DNA of 64,000 bases from Struthio camelus. Lineage: Eukaryota; Chordata; Aves; Struthioniformes; Struthionidae. This document shows positions 63,524-64,000 of this stretch, piece by piece. Location of the stretch: assembly GCF_040807025.1 (NCBI RefSeq), contig NC_090981.1, positions 1,996,501 to 2,060,500 on the forward strand, written 5' to 3'. The position numbers and the translations under genes were made by a program. The notes under the pieces were generated by a model, which was not told the DNA's origin, did not search any database, and was given only the letters and a program-made list of their open reading frames with translations. Within the stretch, counting starts at the first letter, position 1, and every line of letters begins with the position of its first letter.

Positions 63524-64000
63524 ATCACAGAATCACAGAATCGTTTAGGTTGGATGGGACCTCTGGAGATCATCTAGTCCAACCTCCCTGCTCAAGCAGG
63601 GTCACCTAGAGCATATTGCCCAGGATCACATCCAGACGGGTTTTGAATATCTCCAGGGAAGGAGACTCCACCACCTCTCTGGGCAACCTGTTCCAGTGCT
63701 CTGTCACCCTCACAGTGGAGAAGTTTTTTCTCAGGTTCAGATGGAACTTCCTGTGGTTCAGTTTCTGCCCATTGCCTCTTGTCCTGTTGCTGGGCACCAC
63801 GGAGAAGAGGCTGGCCTCATCCTCTTGACACTCCCCCTTCAGATACTTGTACACGTTGATGAGATTGCCTCTCAATCTTCTCTTCTCCAGGCTGAACAGG
63901 CCCAGCTCTTGCAGTCTTTCTTCATAGGAGAGGTGCTCCAGCCCTCTAATCATCTCTGTAGCCCTCCGCTGGACTCTCTCCAGCAGTGCCATGTCTCTCT
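63524..64000 (-). mobile_element. CR1 LINE fragment, cut by the window edge
   Basis: The plus strand shows the CR1 terminal repeat (ataatcacagaatcacagaa), then ggttggatgggacctctgg. A minus-strand frame at 63606-63992 encodes the CR1 C-terminal block [20 protein letters not shown] followed by [12 protein letters not shown] and the final ..[20 protein letters not shown]. This copy is less decayed than the others over this stretch. It continues beyond the window. Confidence 0.93.

Noticed and set aside
1-64000. CRISPR arrays, operons, tRNA or rRNA genes
   Set aside because: None seen. The spaced or direct repeats present are microsatellites, CR1 or the large duplication, and the genome is eukaryotic.

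Overview
This is a vertebrate, most probably avian, nuclear window. Several 5'-truncated CR1 LINE fragments carry the typical bird 3' end, there is one solo LTR, and the only complete protein gene is ZBTB5, a BTB/zinc-finger transcription factor whose coding region is a single exon. A 36-nt ZCCHC7 exon lies near the right end. ZBTB5 and ZCCHC7 are neighbours on human 9p13, which corresponds to the avian Z. Z or W linkage is therefore likely but not shown by the sequence itself.

Layout. 1-1200 has no recognised gene. 1200-1870 is a CpG-rich promoter and 5' exon region for ZBTB5. 1867-13428 reads as its first intron, with one CR1. From 12775 the sequence enters a large inverted duplication: left arm L 12775-25829 (ZBTB5 on +, then 3'UTR and gene-poor DNA with CR1), a non-palindromic spacer S 25830-27299, and right arm R from 27300 to 33691, where it stops at a 200-N gap. 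After the gap, part of L (33892-35911), S again (35912-37381) and a full right arm R' (37382-50434, ZBTB5 on -) follow. 50435-64000 is unique, AT-rich DNA with a solo LTR, one ZCCHC7 exon (-) and a CR1 at the edge.

Interpretation. The sequence on the two sides of the gap repeats itself in direct orientation at an offset of 10,082 bp, and the contig end left of the gap is full of small indels. The simplest reading is ONE inverted repeat (about 13.05-kb arms, 1.47-kb spacer, about 27.6 kb in total) that broke the assembly, so that two overlapping contigs were placed side by side with a placeholder gap. The inverted duplication itself looks real: it has a unique loop and different unique flanks on each side. 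It gives two convergent, apparently identical ZBTB5 coding exons. Only the left one keeps the CpG promoter. The right one retains about 650 bp of upstream intron, then meets DNA belonging to ZCCHC7. No GRHPR exon and no 3'-terminal ZCCHC7 exon could be recognised between them, which suggests that the rearrangement also removed or displaced these.
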